Part shown: positions 22,412 to 34,500 of the stretch, in pieces
How positions within the stretch are numbered: position 1 is the first letter of the stretch
How the letters are laid out: each line of letters opens with the position of its first letter
Source of the DNA: Neostapfia colusana
Taxonomy: Eukaryota; Streptophyta; Magnoliopsida; Poales; Poaceae
DNA length: 64,000 nucleotides
NCBI GenBank assembly: GCA_030760725.1
Contig: JASWHV010000010.1
Span: 33,361,760 to 33,425,759, forward strand
Reading direction: 5' to 3'
The notes under the pieces: model-generated
What the model was told of the DNA's origin: nothing
Database searches by the model: none
Seen by the model: the letters and a program-made list of their open reading frames with translations, nothing else
Translations under genes and position numbers: made by a program

Positions 22412-23188
22412 CTACTCGTCCTCTTGAGCTGGCTCCTCGGGATCTTCCTCCTCATTTCGGCTACCTTCTGACTCTGCTTTGGGTGGGGAGGCTGCTGGTG
22501 GAGAGGTGCGACGACGCCTGATCGCTCGGCGATCCGGGGAGTCAGGAGTCCATGGATCACTCACGGTGACACACAGTTCATTCCCATCTCTTTCTTTCGC
22601 TTTTAAGCAAGCTCGCAGCAGCGCCTCCGTTTCCTTCAGGCTGTCTCGGACATCCTGAAGCTCTTGTTGACACTCCTGCAGTCGAGTGCTGAGCATAGCA
22701 GCATCCTCCAAGCACAAGTCCATGTGCTCATGGGAAGTCCCTTGCTGCACCGGTGGGTACTTGTACTCCGTGGTACCACTCTCACGTTGGAGGACATACA
22801 TGTACTCAGTTTTGTCCAAGTGGTGACGATAGATGTGACTCTGGCAGGTGATGGCCTCCCAGGTGACATCTTTCTCCGCGTCAACTTGTGTTGCTCGACA
22901 AGCTGGAGAGTGGTGAATCTTAAGCAGTTGATTCTCGTGTATAATCCTCATCTCCGAACTCCATTCTTCCCTCTTCTCGCGGATGGTCCTGGTGGAGTTA
23001 TAGTGGATGATTAGCTTGCCCGTATTGCAGGCGGCTTCGAGCATACGTCGAAGACGGCGCAACAAGTCTCCTACTGCCAATCCGTAGGAAAGGTACGTCA
23101 CTGGACGACTCTCCTCTCTTTCGGCAAGGGCAACTACGGGAACTCTCCCTCCTGTGGACTTACGAGCGGTGCGAATCATGCGAACCAT
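22412..23188 (-). CDS. D upstream ORF (ORF0-like), coiled coil and acidic tail
   Basis: 258 codons between the PBS and gag, same strand. I do not recognise a named family. The N-terminal ~130 residues are basic and mixed helical (YGLAVGDLLRRLRRML; later CQSHIYRHH). Residues ~160-200 look like a coiled coil (STRLQECQQELQDVRDSLKE). The C-terminus is Arg-rich (AIRRRR), then Pro/Ser, then very acidic (NEEEDPEEPAQEDE). The frame is intact. C has an ORF at the same place with the same order of parts, and a weakly alignable core (HFCQLHVRAMEGTPY versus CQSHIYRHHLDKTEY). A role in particle, RNA or nuclear steps is guesswork. Confidence 0.7.
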   Translation of the reverse strand: MVRMIRTARKSTGGRVPVVALAEREESRPVTYLSYGLAVGDLLRRLRRMLEAACNTGKLIIHYNSTRTIREKREEWSSEMRIIHENQLLKIHHSPACRATQVDAEKDVTWEAITCQSHIYRHHLDKTEYMYVLQRESGTTEYKYPPVQQGTSHEHMDLCLEDAAMLSTRLQECQQELQDVRDSLKETEALLRACLKAKERDGNELCVTVSDPWTPDSPDRRAIRRRRTSPPAASPPKAESEGSRNEEEDPEEPAQEDE

Positions 23189-23404
23189 CTAAAACAAAAG
23201 AATTTAAAATTAGGTTAGATAAATTCCCAAACAAAAATCCTATTTTGAATGAAAGTTGGGGTAAGATGAAGAAAATGACTCCTTTAATAACACTTTTCCA
23301 CCCACACCTTGGAAAATAGTTTTTAAGAAAATAGGGCTCTTAAATACGTCCATTTCTACCTAGGTCCACGTTCCTACGGGCAACCTTGGCTCTGATACCA
23401 CCTC
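23189..23404 (-). other. D leader with PBS
   Basis: PBS at 23384-23400: the minus strand reads TGGTATCAGAGCCAAGG, complementary to the 3' end of plant initiator-Met tRNA. It sits four bases from the 5' LTR boundary at 23405. This is the best tRNA match of the three chromovirus families here. Confidence 0.92.
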
Positions 23405-26400
23405 TGTCACACCCGGTTTTTCCGAAGAACAACCAAGTGAATATCACATGTATGCCAGGATCATTTTCTCATACATGTGATGACAAATAGTGAAGCATCA
23501 TTTATTACAAGCCAGGTGTCGAATATAAATAAGTCTTACATCGCAAATGTCTCAATAGACACTAATGCTTCATCACAAGTAAATAAACTAGCAGCGGAAT
23601 ATTATTCTTTAGGGCTCCATCACAGGCGTTGCCCGGGGGTCTTCATGAACCTAAAAGCCTTCCTCGGGTCCAAAATCTTGGTCATTATACACCACCTCAT
23701 TATCTTGACCTGAGCAGCAATATAAACCAACAAATATGCAAGGTTGAGTACCAATGGTACTCAGCAAGTGTGGGAAAATCATATCATGCATGGCTAGAAC
23801 AAGGAGAGGTTGAACTCATGGTTAAAGCACTACGCAATTAACACCTATCACCTTAGCTTATTAAGCACCTACATTACTACAGAGGTAAAATGGTCCAAAT
23901 CTCCCAACCCATTATCATAATCCAATAACCATAACCTCATTTCCAATGTTAAGCTCCCCGCTTAACTTCCAAAACCATCATTCCTCTAATCATGAATAAG
24001 TCCAGGCCGCTCTTAACCGTGAGCACGGCTGTCAAGACAGTTTTGACTCTGCAGAGTTTGTACCACTGTACCCACAAGTAGTGATTTCATCCCCCGTTGC
24101 CGGGTGGACTAAAAGAACCTCCATTATGCCAGTGGCTATGATCCACATTCACACTTCCCAGGTGTGTGGCCAAGAGATCACTACGAAGCCTTTACAAAGG
24201 GATTCCCGACGAGCGTGGGCCCACTGAGGTTTCACCCCTAACAGCATACAAGAGGCTCCAACCCCGCTGCAGTGGCCCCCTCTTGAGCCTTGCGGTTCAT
24301 ATGGTAGTCCCGCTGACACCTATTCCCCGCACCATCCAACACACCCGTACTACGCCGGGGATACACCTAATTAATTGGCCAAGCTGCCCCATCTCAGCAT
24401 GTGGTTGGCACTGTAAAGCCGGGTTACATGCTCCATGAACCGGTCCTTAGGATCCAGGCAAGTACTAAACACAAACCCAAGTCTCGTGCACCCAGCACAC
24501 AACCAAAACATCCAACTTGCCTTGATCCCTACCTCTACATAACTCACAATGTCACATTCAAGAGTATGGTAATATAAACTGATGATTTCATGTCCCCAAA
24601 TATCCCATTCTACGCATGGCTAAGCATATGCATGTAAATAAATGACATGGTAAAATAAATCCCAACCCAAGATTCAAGGAAACAAGGTAATGCAATTCTA
24701 GGGAAACTTCCTAGCATGGGTTTCATATTTAACTTGACAATGCAAATAATTCTATCTACACATCCTAGCATAGGATCAAAGTGGTCAAGGACACTTGCCT
24801 CCTTCTTGCTGCTCTTGAAATTGGTAGTCCTGATCTTGGAAAGGGTTAACTTGCTCTTGAACAGGTTCTACTTCATACCATCACACATAGCAAAAGAAAA
24901 ACAACAATCATAAGACATAGTCCACACTTCTTACTTCATACAAACCACACATTCATATTTATAAAAGTTCTTTTCACCATTATATGGGTTGTGGTTACTC
25001 CATGTGTGTTGATTTGTGGCTTGCATGCACTTTTAACCATGTGTATATGTTTCCTACTTTTGTGTCCACCTTTATACTTACATACTATTTATATGGATTT
25101 CCAATAAATTTCTTATATTCAACTACTTCACCTTTTTACTACCAAGTGTGTATGAAAAGTATTATTCTTCCCCATATGTGCCTTCATAATTTCTACCAAC
25201 CCTAAACTGAATTCTTTGTATTTTAGAAACTCCATTTTTCATTTACTTGTTGCTATATTTTCAGATTTATATTCCTATGCATAATTGTGTATTTTATTAT
25301 AAAATTAGTAATACACATCATCTAAACAGAATAGGTTCTGGTCCTAAATAATTTAATAACATATTTTGACTTTTGCCTCTGATGTAAACTATTTTATAAT
25401 TATTTTACCTATTTTCTATAACTATTCTTTACCTAAAAATGTGTCCCTATACTAATAAATATGAATAATAGATGAAAGAGATTTATTTCAGCCCAAAAAT
25501 ATATTTTTATCTCACTCCAAAGTTTTCTAAGTACTGAGAAAGTTTTTAATTAATTTTGACAATTATGTTTATCCCCCTTTTTAATTTTTAACCACTAGTT
25601 ACATATTCAATTTTCTAAATTAAATACTAAACAGGGCTAAAATAATGAATTCACCCCATTACAGGGTCTATAATATTATTTTCATAATTTCCAGGGGTCT
25701 AGCTACACTTATCAGAGGTGTTTTTCTTAATTTCTATTAAGTCCAGGGGCTAAAACTGATTTTTAAATGAATTTACATGATTTTCTGAAGTTCCAGGGGC
25801 TAGATCTGAAGTTTCCGGGGCTAGCTCTCAATTCCAGAGAACCCCAGGGGGTAGCACGTAAGAATTCCTGTCTTTATAACGCGGGGCCGACGTGGTCCGT
25901 CCAATTTTAAACCGACGGCTGAGATTATAAGATCGAACCGGTACGCTGGGTTTTAAAGTCTACCGTGCGATTTAAAATAAACGGCGCACAAGCGGCCACG
26001 TCGCTCCGATCGAGCGCGGGCGGCGCTGCCGGCGGCGCACGGCGGCGGAAAGCGGCGATCTCGCCGGAAAGTTTCGGATCCTCGAGAATTCTGCCTAGAA
26101 CTGTGATCTTATGGCCTAGATCGGTAGAGGGGAGGTCAGGGATCTCACCTCGGGGGTTTTCTCGAGCTCGGGGGTCCTGGAAAGTGATCGGCGGCGAGGT
26201 CCGAGGCAAAACCACGGCGAAGCTCGTCGGCGCTGGATTTACACCGTAAGTCTTCGGGTTTTCTGCACCTGCAAAGTTCCCCGGAGGCGGTGGATCAAGA
26301 CCAGCGAGTTAGATCAGAGTTTCCGAGCTTAGATCGGCCAGAGTTCACCGGCGAAGTCTCGGTGCTCACCGGAGTGAAAATCGGCGACCGCGTGGGAAAA

Positions 26401-26840
26401 ACTGATCGGATCGGGGGTTTTTATAGCCGGGGGAGGGCGGTGGGTCTGTTGTGATCAAGTTGGAGTCCTCCAGGTCCAGAATTCAGGCGACGGGACGCGG
26501 TTTCCGGTCGGTTGCGATTTCGCGTGCTCGGGGGAAAAGTCCGGGGTCGCGGGGGCTCGGGGTTAGGGATGACAGGTGGGTCCCACCCATCGGTGAGAGG
26601 CAGCGCGGCGCGCGCGGGGGCGGGCTGCGCGGGAGTAGCTGGGCCAGCTGGCGGGTTTCGGCCCACTGGCCGGTTTTTTTCCCGTTTTCCTTTTTCTTTT
26701 TCCATTTCTTTTCTGTTTTGAGTATAATTTGAATTCCAGTTTGAATTTGAATTTTTGCAAAACATGCAACACGTCCAAAAAATTTTAAATTCCCCTCTAA
26801 ACATGGTTAAGAGTTTTGAATCAAAATTTGGGGTGTTACA
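23405..26840 (-). repeat. D right LTR (5' LTR)
   Basis: 3436 bp, nearly identical to 14160-17596. Differences seen include aagcttc/aagattc, a TATA-proximal cgtgggg/cgcgggg, and one base in a T run. It carries the working promoter for the minus-strand transcript, TATA near 26418-26426. Confidence 0.95.
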
Positions 26841-27806
26841 GTTGCCTACGGCGGCAGGTACGTTGGGGCGGGGGTTTTGAACAAGAGCGCCATTGTTAGG
26901 CTGGGGCGCAGGAGGCATGGGCACACGAGGTGCCGGTGCAATGAACCGTTGCTGTGGTGGCTGACCAGGGCGGTTCGTAGGAGTGGTCAATCCATACTGC
27001 GGTGCAGGGGGCATGTATCTAGGTCGTACGTTGCTCCCTTGGGGCTGGTATGGCATCTTCCTTTTGCATTCTCGCTCGATCTCTCGGATCTTGTTTTCCA
27101 CCACAATAGCCTTATCAACCAGCTTCTGGAAGCTTACGTAGTCATTGTTGAGGAGCTGAACTTGGATCTCATTGTTCAACCCTCTCATGAACAGGTACTG
27201 CTTCCTCTGATCTGAGTTGACATCTTCGGGGGCATACCGGGACAGTTGTATGAACTTGTTGAGATATTCATTCACACTTTTCTGTCCTTGGCGGAGACCT
27301 TCAAACTCCTGCCTTATGAGCATCATTACGCCAACAGGGATGTAGTGGGAGTGGAAATTTTCCTTGAACTCAGTCCAAGTGATTGTCTCCGGGTTGGCAT
27401 GGGCGTTGCTCAAGGCATCCCACCAGTCAGCAGCTGCTCCCATCAGTTGGTGCGACGCAAAGAGAACATTCTCTCGGTCGTTGCACTGAACAATGGCAAG
27501 CTTCTTCTCCATGGATTTCAACCAGTCATCGGCCTCCATTGGATCGCTTGCTTGAGCAAAGGTGGGTGGTCGAGTCCTCATGAACTCTCCCAATCTGTTA
27601 TGAGCCGGTGGTGGTGGTGGCGGTGGTGCCGGAACGGGTTGTTGGTTGGCCTGCAACTGACCCAAAGTTTGGATCATGGTTTGCATAAGCTGGTTTTGCA
27701 TGGCCATCAACCTTTCTAGGTTGTTTTCGCCAGCTCCGGGGTTAGCAGGAACTTCCTCGTGGTCATCTTCCTGGACGTTCCTTCGGCTGGCGTTTCCTCT
27801 CACCAT
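26841..27806 (-). pseudogene. gag: A2 gag, 5' part, cut by D
   Basis: Starts at the ATG at 27806 (MVRGNASRR) and matches A1 gag down to the Asn just before the zinc knuckle. It then runs into the D LTR at 26840, and the open frame that continues to 26421 is LTR sequence read by chance. The right copy of the target duplication is 26841-26845. Gag core motifs (ADDWLK, AADWW) are kept. Confidence 0.92.
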
Positions 27807-28246
27807 CTGTGAGAGAGAACGAAATAGAATAGAAGGTTAGAAGGTTAGATAGGTCCTTCCAACTATATGCATCAAGGTGAGTTGGACTATATATATTAGT
27901 CCTTATGAGGATGTGAGCAAGTGCCGAAACATCTCACACCTCCTTCTTATGTGTGGATATGGACAATGTTTTTGAGACGTCCCACCACTCACGCTAAGCA
28001 CATATTCACAAATAATCATCACAAGGGCCCACTCAACTCCTATTCAAGGATGGTTTCCTATGTCAAGGTGATTTCAAGGCCAATCTAAGCTATTCATCCT
28101 AGGATGCTTCCTTTGGTCCGCGTGGTTTAGCTACCTGTGACTCCTATTTAGGGTGTAACTTGCTGTTAACCCGTGACTCTTATATCAATCTAAGGTTTCT
28201 ATCTAGGCGTGTAACCTACTGTCAACCCGTGACTCTGATACCAATC
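27807..28246 (-). other. A2 untranslated leader with PBS
   Basis: Same ~440-bp leader as A1. PBS at 28231-28243, minus strand TGGTATCAGAGTC, three bases from the LTR at 28247. So A2 also ends exactly at its correct boundary. Confidence 0.88.
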
Positions 28247-30367
28247 TGTGACGCCCTCAATTCTGTGGAAAACCACGGAACCGAGAACTAATGCATATGT
28301 GTGCCCAGGATGTTCATCACACATACACATACGTTCCACAAACTGAATTCAGATTATATATATTACCACGAATAACAGAGTTTATTACAGCACCTCATGA
28401 GTCTTGGACTCATGCTCACAGCGGAAGTCCTTATTTCTACGCAGCGGAAATCTTATTTAAATGCGGAAGCAAAAACTAATGCGGAAGCAAAACTAAGCAG
28501 AAGTGGCTCCATCTCTTCTCCCTCCAAAGGCAAGGTTGAGAATAGATCACACGCCATAATGTTCCACTTGATCTTCATAATAGGTTTCTCCTGCTGCTGA
28601 TGAAGAAATAATAATGCAAGGTTGAGTACAATGATGTACTCAGCAAGTGCGGGAATAACACATGATATGCAGCTCATAAACAAGGTAGGTATAAAAGGCT
28701 TATTTGCAGAAAAGCAAATTTATAAAACCGTGATAAAACAGCAACTTAACTTTAGATGAATGTAGTCCCAGCATGTATGAAATTACCAACATACCTCCAT
28801 CACTTCCCGTATTCCATCCAAACATTAACCAATCCTTTACCCATACTCACAAATACCTCCTCGTATTCGCTACCATCTCACCTCATAAAACAACCGCGTC
28901 TCGCACCGAGACCAATCTCATATCATGACCCACCAGTCATGCAACCCTTTCATCATCCAGACTTAACAATTCCAAACCAAACCATAACCAAAAACCATAA
29001 CCAACAACCTTCCCAATAACCATTCCAATAACCATCCCATTAACCATCCCATCTAATCATGGCAGTTTAGCCAGGTGCTCGTAACCGTAAGCTCGGCTAT
29101 CATGATAGTTTTAGACTCTGCAGAGTTTGCACCTCTTTACCCACAAGTTTGTGATTTCGTCACCCGTCGGCGACTGCAGAACCTCCATTATACCAGTACA
29201 CATCCGTCGGTGTATGGTCAAGAGATCACAAAATAGCCTTTACAAAGGGGTTACTAGATGTATGGACTCACTAAGGTTTCACCGGCAGACTCAAATCTTC
29301 AATTCTCCCACCCACGGGCCCCCTCTTGTGCCATGCAGTTCCCAGGGCAGTCCTCACTCGACTCCCATTCCCCGCGCCTTCCACAGTCCATAACACTCTA
29401 GCAACTTACCTAATTACTCAGCTAAGCCACACCCATATTTGGCCTTGTGGTGGCACTGTTATCCTGGCATGTGCATGCATGAACCGGTCCTTAGATCTAC
29501 GGCAAGCAAAAACCACCATCTCATGCTACCTCATTCACAAACCCAGGCTTGCCTAGATCTCCCCTCCGATCCATGTTCATTAACCTCATCAATTACTTAT
29601 TATTAGTACGAGTGCAGTTAGCTAGACACTTGTATCTCGCTTCCCAATTCCATGGACTCAGCGAAGCATAAAGCAAAAACCATACCCGACTCATAAACTT
29701 CCCAGGCGACAAGGATGGTTTAATCAAAACTAGTAAACTCCTATAAAAGGGTTTACCATCATGTTTTACTCAGCACGCACACCTTTTAGCAAAACAAAAT
29801 AGTTTTACCCAAAACATAGGATCAACATGGTCAAGGAGCACTTGCCTTGTTCTTGCGGTTCCGGTTGTTCTTGATTCTCAAAACCTTGTTGCTGCAGCTC
29901 GTCGTAGACAGCTTCCTGAGTTTGTCCTGCTATGTAGGATTCACGTGCATACAAATTCACAGCAATCAATATCGTGCACAAACCCTAAACTAGATGCGAT
30001 GATGCGCATGCATGCTATCCTACGATTAGTTCTATTAGATTGATCTGTTGTTCTTGTATGGCTTGCATGGTCAGAGGTGTTCGTGATGATCTGGTCTTTA
30101 GATCAAACTGATCATCGAGTGTTCTGCCCACGAAAAGGCTTCTGTTCGAAAGGAATTGAAGAACAGATGCAAGGAGATGAACACAATGAAATTGAAGTCC
30201 TACCTCGCGTTCTTCGAGGTCCCCCTCAGACTGCTCGGTCCTTCTTCGATGATCTCCCTTGTTGTGCTTCAGCGATGTTTTTGCTCGGCGAGTTAGGGCT
30301 AGAGCGCTAAGTCGTCGGCTCAGGAGTTGAAAGAGAAGTTCGTGATTTCAGCCAGAGGTTTTGGATT

Positions 30368-30376
30368 CTATTTATA
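30368..30376 (-). promoter_or_regulatory. TATA-like box of A2 5' LTR
   Basis: The minus strand reads TATAAATAG. It lies ~800 bp from the LTR's U3 end with the G-box array between, which is the layout of a pol II promoter with upstream elements. Confidence 0.6.
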
Positions 30377-30547
30377 ATCGAGAAGAGAAGAGTCCTAATC
30401 TGATTGGATCCCGAATAAGAGTCTTATTCAGATCTTGTTGGATCCTGACGTCTTATCTTTGGTAACATCGTGGAGTTTAGATCGGTTTCTGTTGCATACC
30501 GGTATCCTTACGCGTAAAAATTGCTCCAGACTCGTTACCTTCGTGAT

Positions 30548-31030
30548 AATGAGCTCCGGAAGCTCCACGTGTCCTTCCGAGCCTAGTATCTCTTCTCCCA
30601 CAGAGACGAGCTCCGGTTGTGCCGCGTGTCACGAGCGAGACCTCCCTCTTCTTTGGAGGTGAGCTCCACGCTCGCCACGTGTGGGTGCCAGTCTTTCCGC
30701 TCTCCTTTCCTCAGGGACATGACCCGAGGTCGACACGTGTTTGATAGATCCGAACTTCTCTGAAATGAGCTCCGAGATTGACACGTATCCCGCGCGACTG
30801 GTCCTCTTATTTCCGCGAGGACTAGCTCCGAGGATGACACGTGCCCTCTGAAAAATGCCTTTGCTTCTTCCGCAGAGGCTAGCTCCGCGGGCAGCACGTG
30901 TCCCACAGGGTCGGACCTCTTTCCAATTGCGGAAGTGACCCCCGAGACTGCCACGTAGCTAGTTTAGCGGCGGACCTCTCCCAATTTCTTGGGGATGAGC
31001 TCCGAACGCGCCACGTGGTCTGCTGGCTGT
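30548..31030. promoter_or_regulatory. G-box tandem array in right A LTR
   Basis: Third copy of the ~57-bp unit array. The first exact CACGTG is at 30566, the last at 31012. As the 5' LTR of A2 this is the copy placed to act on A2 transcription. Confidence 0.75.
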
Positions 31031-31167
31031 GGAAATTGCCTTCGGTGCTCTCGGAGAGCTTTGTTGGCCATCCTTTTGATACTTGTCTTTGTTCCTTCTT
31101 TTCTTAAAATGTTTTTCTTCTTCATAAAACATGAACGTATGCTGACACCCGAGATGAGGGTGTCACA

Positions 31168-31511
31168 GGCAGGCTAAGTATGGAGGCCACGACCAGCCTC
31201 AAGGGAAGCAAGACTCTACGCGCTTGGGGTCGGAACCAGGCGAAGCTGAACGTAGTCCTGGACCGTCCCCTGAGGCTTAGCTGCTCTGAGCACTGTTCCT
31301 GGACTTTATGGAATTTATTATAAAAAGAAGAGTCTGTCCTATTGTTTCTCCAGGGGTAGAACTTACGGAGGTGTTCTGTGTTCCGAGGGTTCGGGAGCGG
31401 GTCCCCATCCTCGGTTCTGGGGAATGGTCCCAGGTCCCAGGATGTCCAGCCCCCGTATGGCAAATGGCCATGTGGGCTGGATCATCTGTACCGTCCAAGC
31501 CGGTGTAAGGA
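31168..31511 (-). pseudogene. E-family remnant: end of pol and 3' spacer
   Basis: Co-linear with 61850-62110 and then with about 62842-62935 of the E3 copy, so ~750 bp are missing inside the integrase. The translated minus strand joins GPFPR (integrase core) straight to TEDGDPLPNP (pol C-terminus). It was the landing site of the A array (left) and of C (right), and is therefore older than both. Confidence 0.85.
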
Positions 31512-34500
31512 TGACACGACCCCACGGTCTTGTCGAGCCAGGATCACGCTGAGGGGTGCTGCGTTGCACAGCACCGTATAACACACGTCAAAGGTACAAA
31601 GCGGAAGCGAAATTTTATTACATAAACAGGTTTTTGAACATGTTTACATCAAAATAAGTTCAGTCTATACTTGCGGGCGTAGACTACGCATCAAGTGCAC
31701 GTTCAGCCCTTGAACGTGTCCTAGCTAGCACACACGCACACTAACTCTGCGGCGTGCACGACTCCCACTCGACGGGGTTCCCCTCCTGGGATTCCGTCTC
31801 CTCTTCGGGAGTCCCTTCCTCGTAGAACCCTGCAAAAGCTTCAAACACAAGCAGTGAGCACGAAGGCTCAGCAAGTCTGACCCGTCTCACCTAAACATGG
31901 AACTTCTACATGAGGGGTGATGGGTTACATGAGGTAAAAATCAATTGCAAGGACTCGCCTAATTAGTAGAACCTTATTTTCAGGTTTTAGCAGCAGGTTG
32001 TTGAGAACCTTACGCTAAGGCACATGAGAGAGCCGCAATCAAACAAGAAACACATTTCTCTCATGTACTTTGCCCAAAGTTGAAAAGAACTTTAGTTAGT
32101 TCTAAGCTACAGCATATCATTAACAATCAATGTCCATCATTCAATTAGCAACATTTTAACATGTGACTAGCCTGTTCATTCTACGTCATGGTACAGTGAA
32201 CAAGTGGTACTCACTGACCGCGAGGGACGGCGATAATAATCGATTTACACCTGCAGGGTTACCCGAACAACCCGTCACGTACGGCCGTACTCGATGTTGC
32301 CTACAACAACCATCACGGACGCCGTACGCGACTACCTTTCAGCCGTTAGCGAAATGTTGAACCGGTCCAATCGTCCCGAGCAAGAGGTCTCTGTACGCGC
32401 ATCTCAGTGCCGCCAGCCGATTTACACCTCGAGCTCTCAACCTACCCTCTGAACGACCAGCTATGCCTCAACACCCAGCTACCCGAGTTACATCAGTTTC
32501 CCGGTTCCCATATAGCCGGTAGGTCTTCGGTACTGTTCTAGCTTGTTCAACAGGCCCGCACACGGCTCGGTCTTCAATCGACACAAGCAGAGCTACAGCA
32601 CACAGGCCCCAAAGTCCTGCTGCCATTACTCTCAGCTTGGTCTCATTTCTTGCCATGTGTTTCAGGTGCTAACACTACACGAGTCGAGTGCCTCTAGCCT
32701 ATGCTCGCGACTAGTTCCAACTACTCGACTTGTACCGAATCCTACACTATCTTAGCATGGCAGTAGCTAACAGGGTTTTGAAATCCTAAAACCAACCCAA
32801 GGTTTTCTTGGCTATGAAATTGGGTTTTCAAACAAGACTCTAATGCAAAGAATAAAGTAATCAAGTATGTGCTCAAAACAATAAAAACTTGTAAAAGGGT
32901 TAATGCAAACCGGAGCTTTCCTTGCTGCTCTTTGTCGTAGGCTAGCTGCTCCTCCGGAGTAACGAAGTCTAGGACTTCGGGTTCCTCCTCGACCTTAGCG
33001 ACTACATGATATAAGACATACATGTATTAATTTGAATGCATTTATATTAAGTTTGAACTTGTGAAGCTTATAAGTCCCACTAGACAGACTCAATGACTGT
33101 GAAATTTTTACTGTGGCTTGGTTACAACCTAAACAGAGACTTGGTCATGTTTTAGTTGCAGCAAAGCTCAATTGAGCCCTCCACAATTAATTATGTCCTT
33201 GACCGTATTTGAAACTCTTAGGGTGCTCTAAGGATTTTCATGAAACAAACTATGACTTTCTGAAAACTACATTTTCAGAGGGTTCTAATGGAGTTGGTCT
33301 CACTTAATTTGGAAGTTCCTAACTAAAGATATGAGCTAAACAATTGCAGAGAAAATTCTGAAAATGTTTCTGAACAATTTCTATTTTCTCTGGAACAGTT
33401 TCACTAATCACACCATTAGGTGGATTAAATGAGCTCAAATGGGTCTGAAATTTTTATGGTATTTCATGGATATTTTGGTGAACATCCCAACCAAATTTCA
33501 GGATTTTCCTCCACAGGATTCTCCAGTTAAAATTCCAAACAGTTTAAATTTTGAGGAATTAATTCTGGAAAAATAAGGAATTTCATGAAGTGAAACTTGA
33601 TTTGCTGGAAAGTGCTCAGAGAGCTGAATCCAACAAAATTTGGTTCACTCGATTTGGAGCTTTCTAGCCAAAGTTATGAGGATTAGAAGTTTGAAGGAAA
33701 CCTGAAAATCGGGGAAAAGTTTAAACTCGTGCGTGGGCCCAGGGGACACGCGTCGCACGCCGAGGCGACAGCACACCGCGGCCCAAAAGGATTTTGCGCG
33801 CCAGCACACTCGATCCCGGCCGCAGCCCGATCCCGATTCAAAATATCGGCCGCTGACAGCTGGGGTCCACCCCCTTCTTCAACCTCGCGACGCCCGCGCT
33901 CCGCCGCCGAGGGACCTTGCCGGAGAGCTCGCCGCCGGCTTCTGTACAGCTCAAAACTTCACAATTTTTGCCGCCCCTACCTACTTTCACTCGAGGAACA
34001 GGATTCTTGGGTCAGCTGCTCATGACAATGGCCGGTGCATGGTCGGCGACGAGCCGCCATCTCGGGAAGACTTCGGCCATGTCGGCTGACTACCCTAGCA
34101 CCTCAACTACTCGAGGAACCGGTCGGGAAGCATCAGTGGACTTCAGGGAAGGTCGACATGAGCTCGAGGCAGCTCGGGGAAGGCCCGAATTAGGTCCTCA
34201 CCGTGCGACCGATGCCTCCCGTTTATTCCGCCATTGGTAAACCTCGAATTACGCCGGGTACAGAGGTTCTCCGGCAAAGAGTCGTGAAGGCAACTTGTGC
34301 GTTACCGTGTCTAGTTTGTGTGAGAGCGGATTGAGGCTCTCTAATCCTTTCTAGAGCACGAATTCGACAGAATCGCACCCGAGGGTCATGCTGCGCACAG
34401 AAAGGGGAAATTGGAAATTCGCCGCCGGTGAGCAACCACTCGAGCTGTGGCTCGGGGGTGAGCAGCACCGGTCACCAGCGCATCCAAGGGTGCCTTGGTT

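Larger units (their letters stand above)
14160..26840 (-). mobile_element. D: complete nested chromovirus LTR retrotransposon
   Basis: 12.7-kb element with two ~3.44-kb LTRs, PPT, PBS, one open gag-pol frame, an upstream ORF, TG...CA ends and a perfect 5-bp target duplication. It sits in the gag gene of A2. The two LTRs differ at only a small fraction of positions by eye. It is the best candidate for a recently active, autonomous element here. Confidence 0.95.
28247..31167 (-). repeat. A-family right LTR (5' LTR of A2)
   Basis: 2921 bp, the same length as the middle LTR and nearly identical. Minus-strand TATA-like box (TATAAATAG) at 30368-30376. Hairpin 28624-28641. No gene. It abuts E-family sequence at 31168; the expected 5-bp target duplication would be ggcag (31168-31172), but the far end of the array is outside the window. 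Confidence 0.95.

Noticed and set aside
26421..27806. Apparent 461-codon gag with a novel C-terminus
   Set aside because: The last ~140 codons are the D LTR read through by chance after the insertion at 26840.
30583..30954. 123-codon frame conserved in all three A LTRs (also at 2149 and 10023)
   Set aside because: It spans the G-box array. Conservation follows from the near-identity of the LTRs, and the protein shows only the repeat period.
33729..34240. GC-rich open frames in the C LTR (also near 44641-45284)
   Set aside because: Several overlapping frames on both strands, not kept in the same frame between the two LTRs. Typical of GC-rich noncoding DNA.
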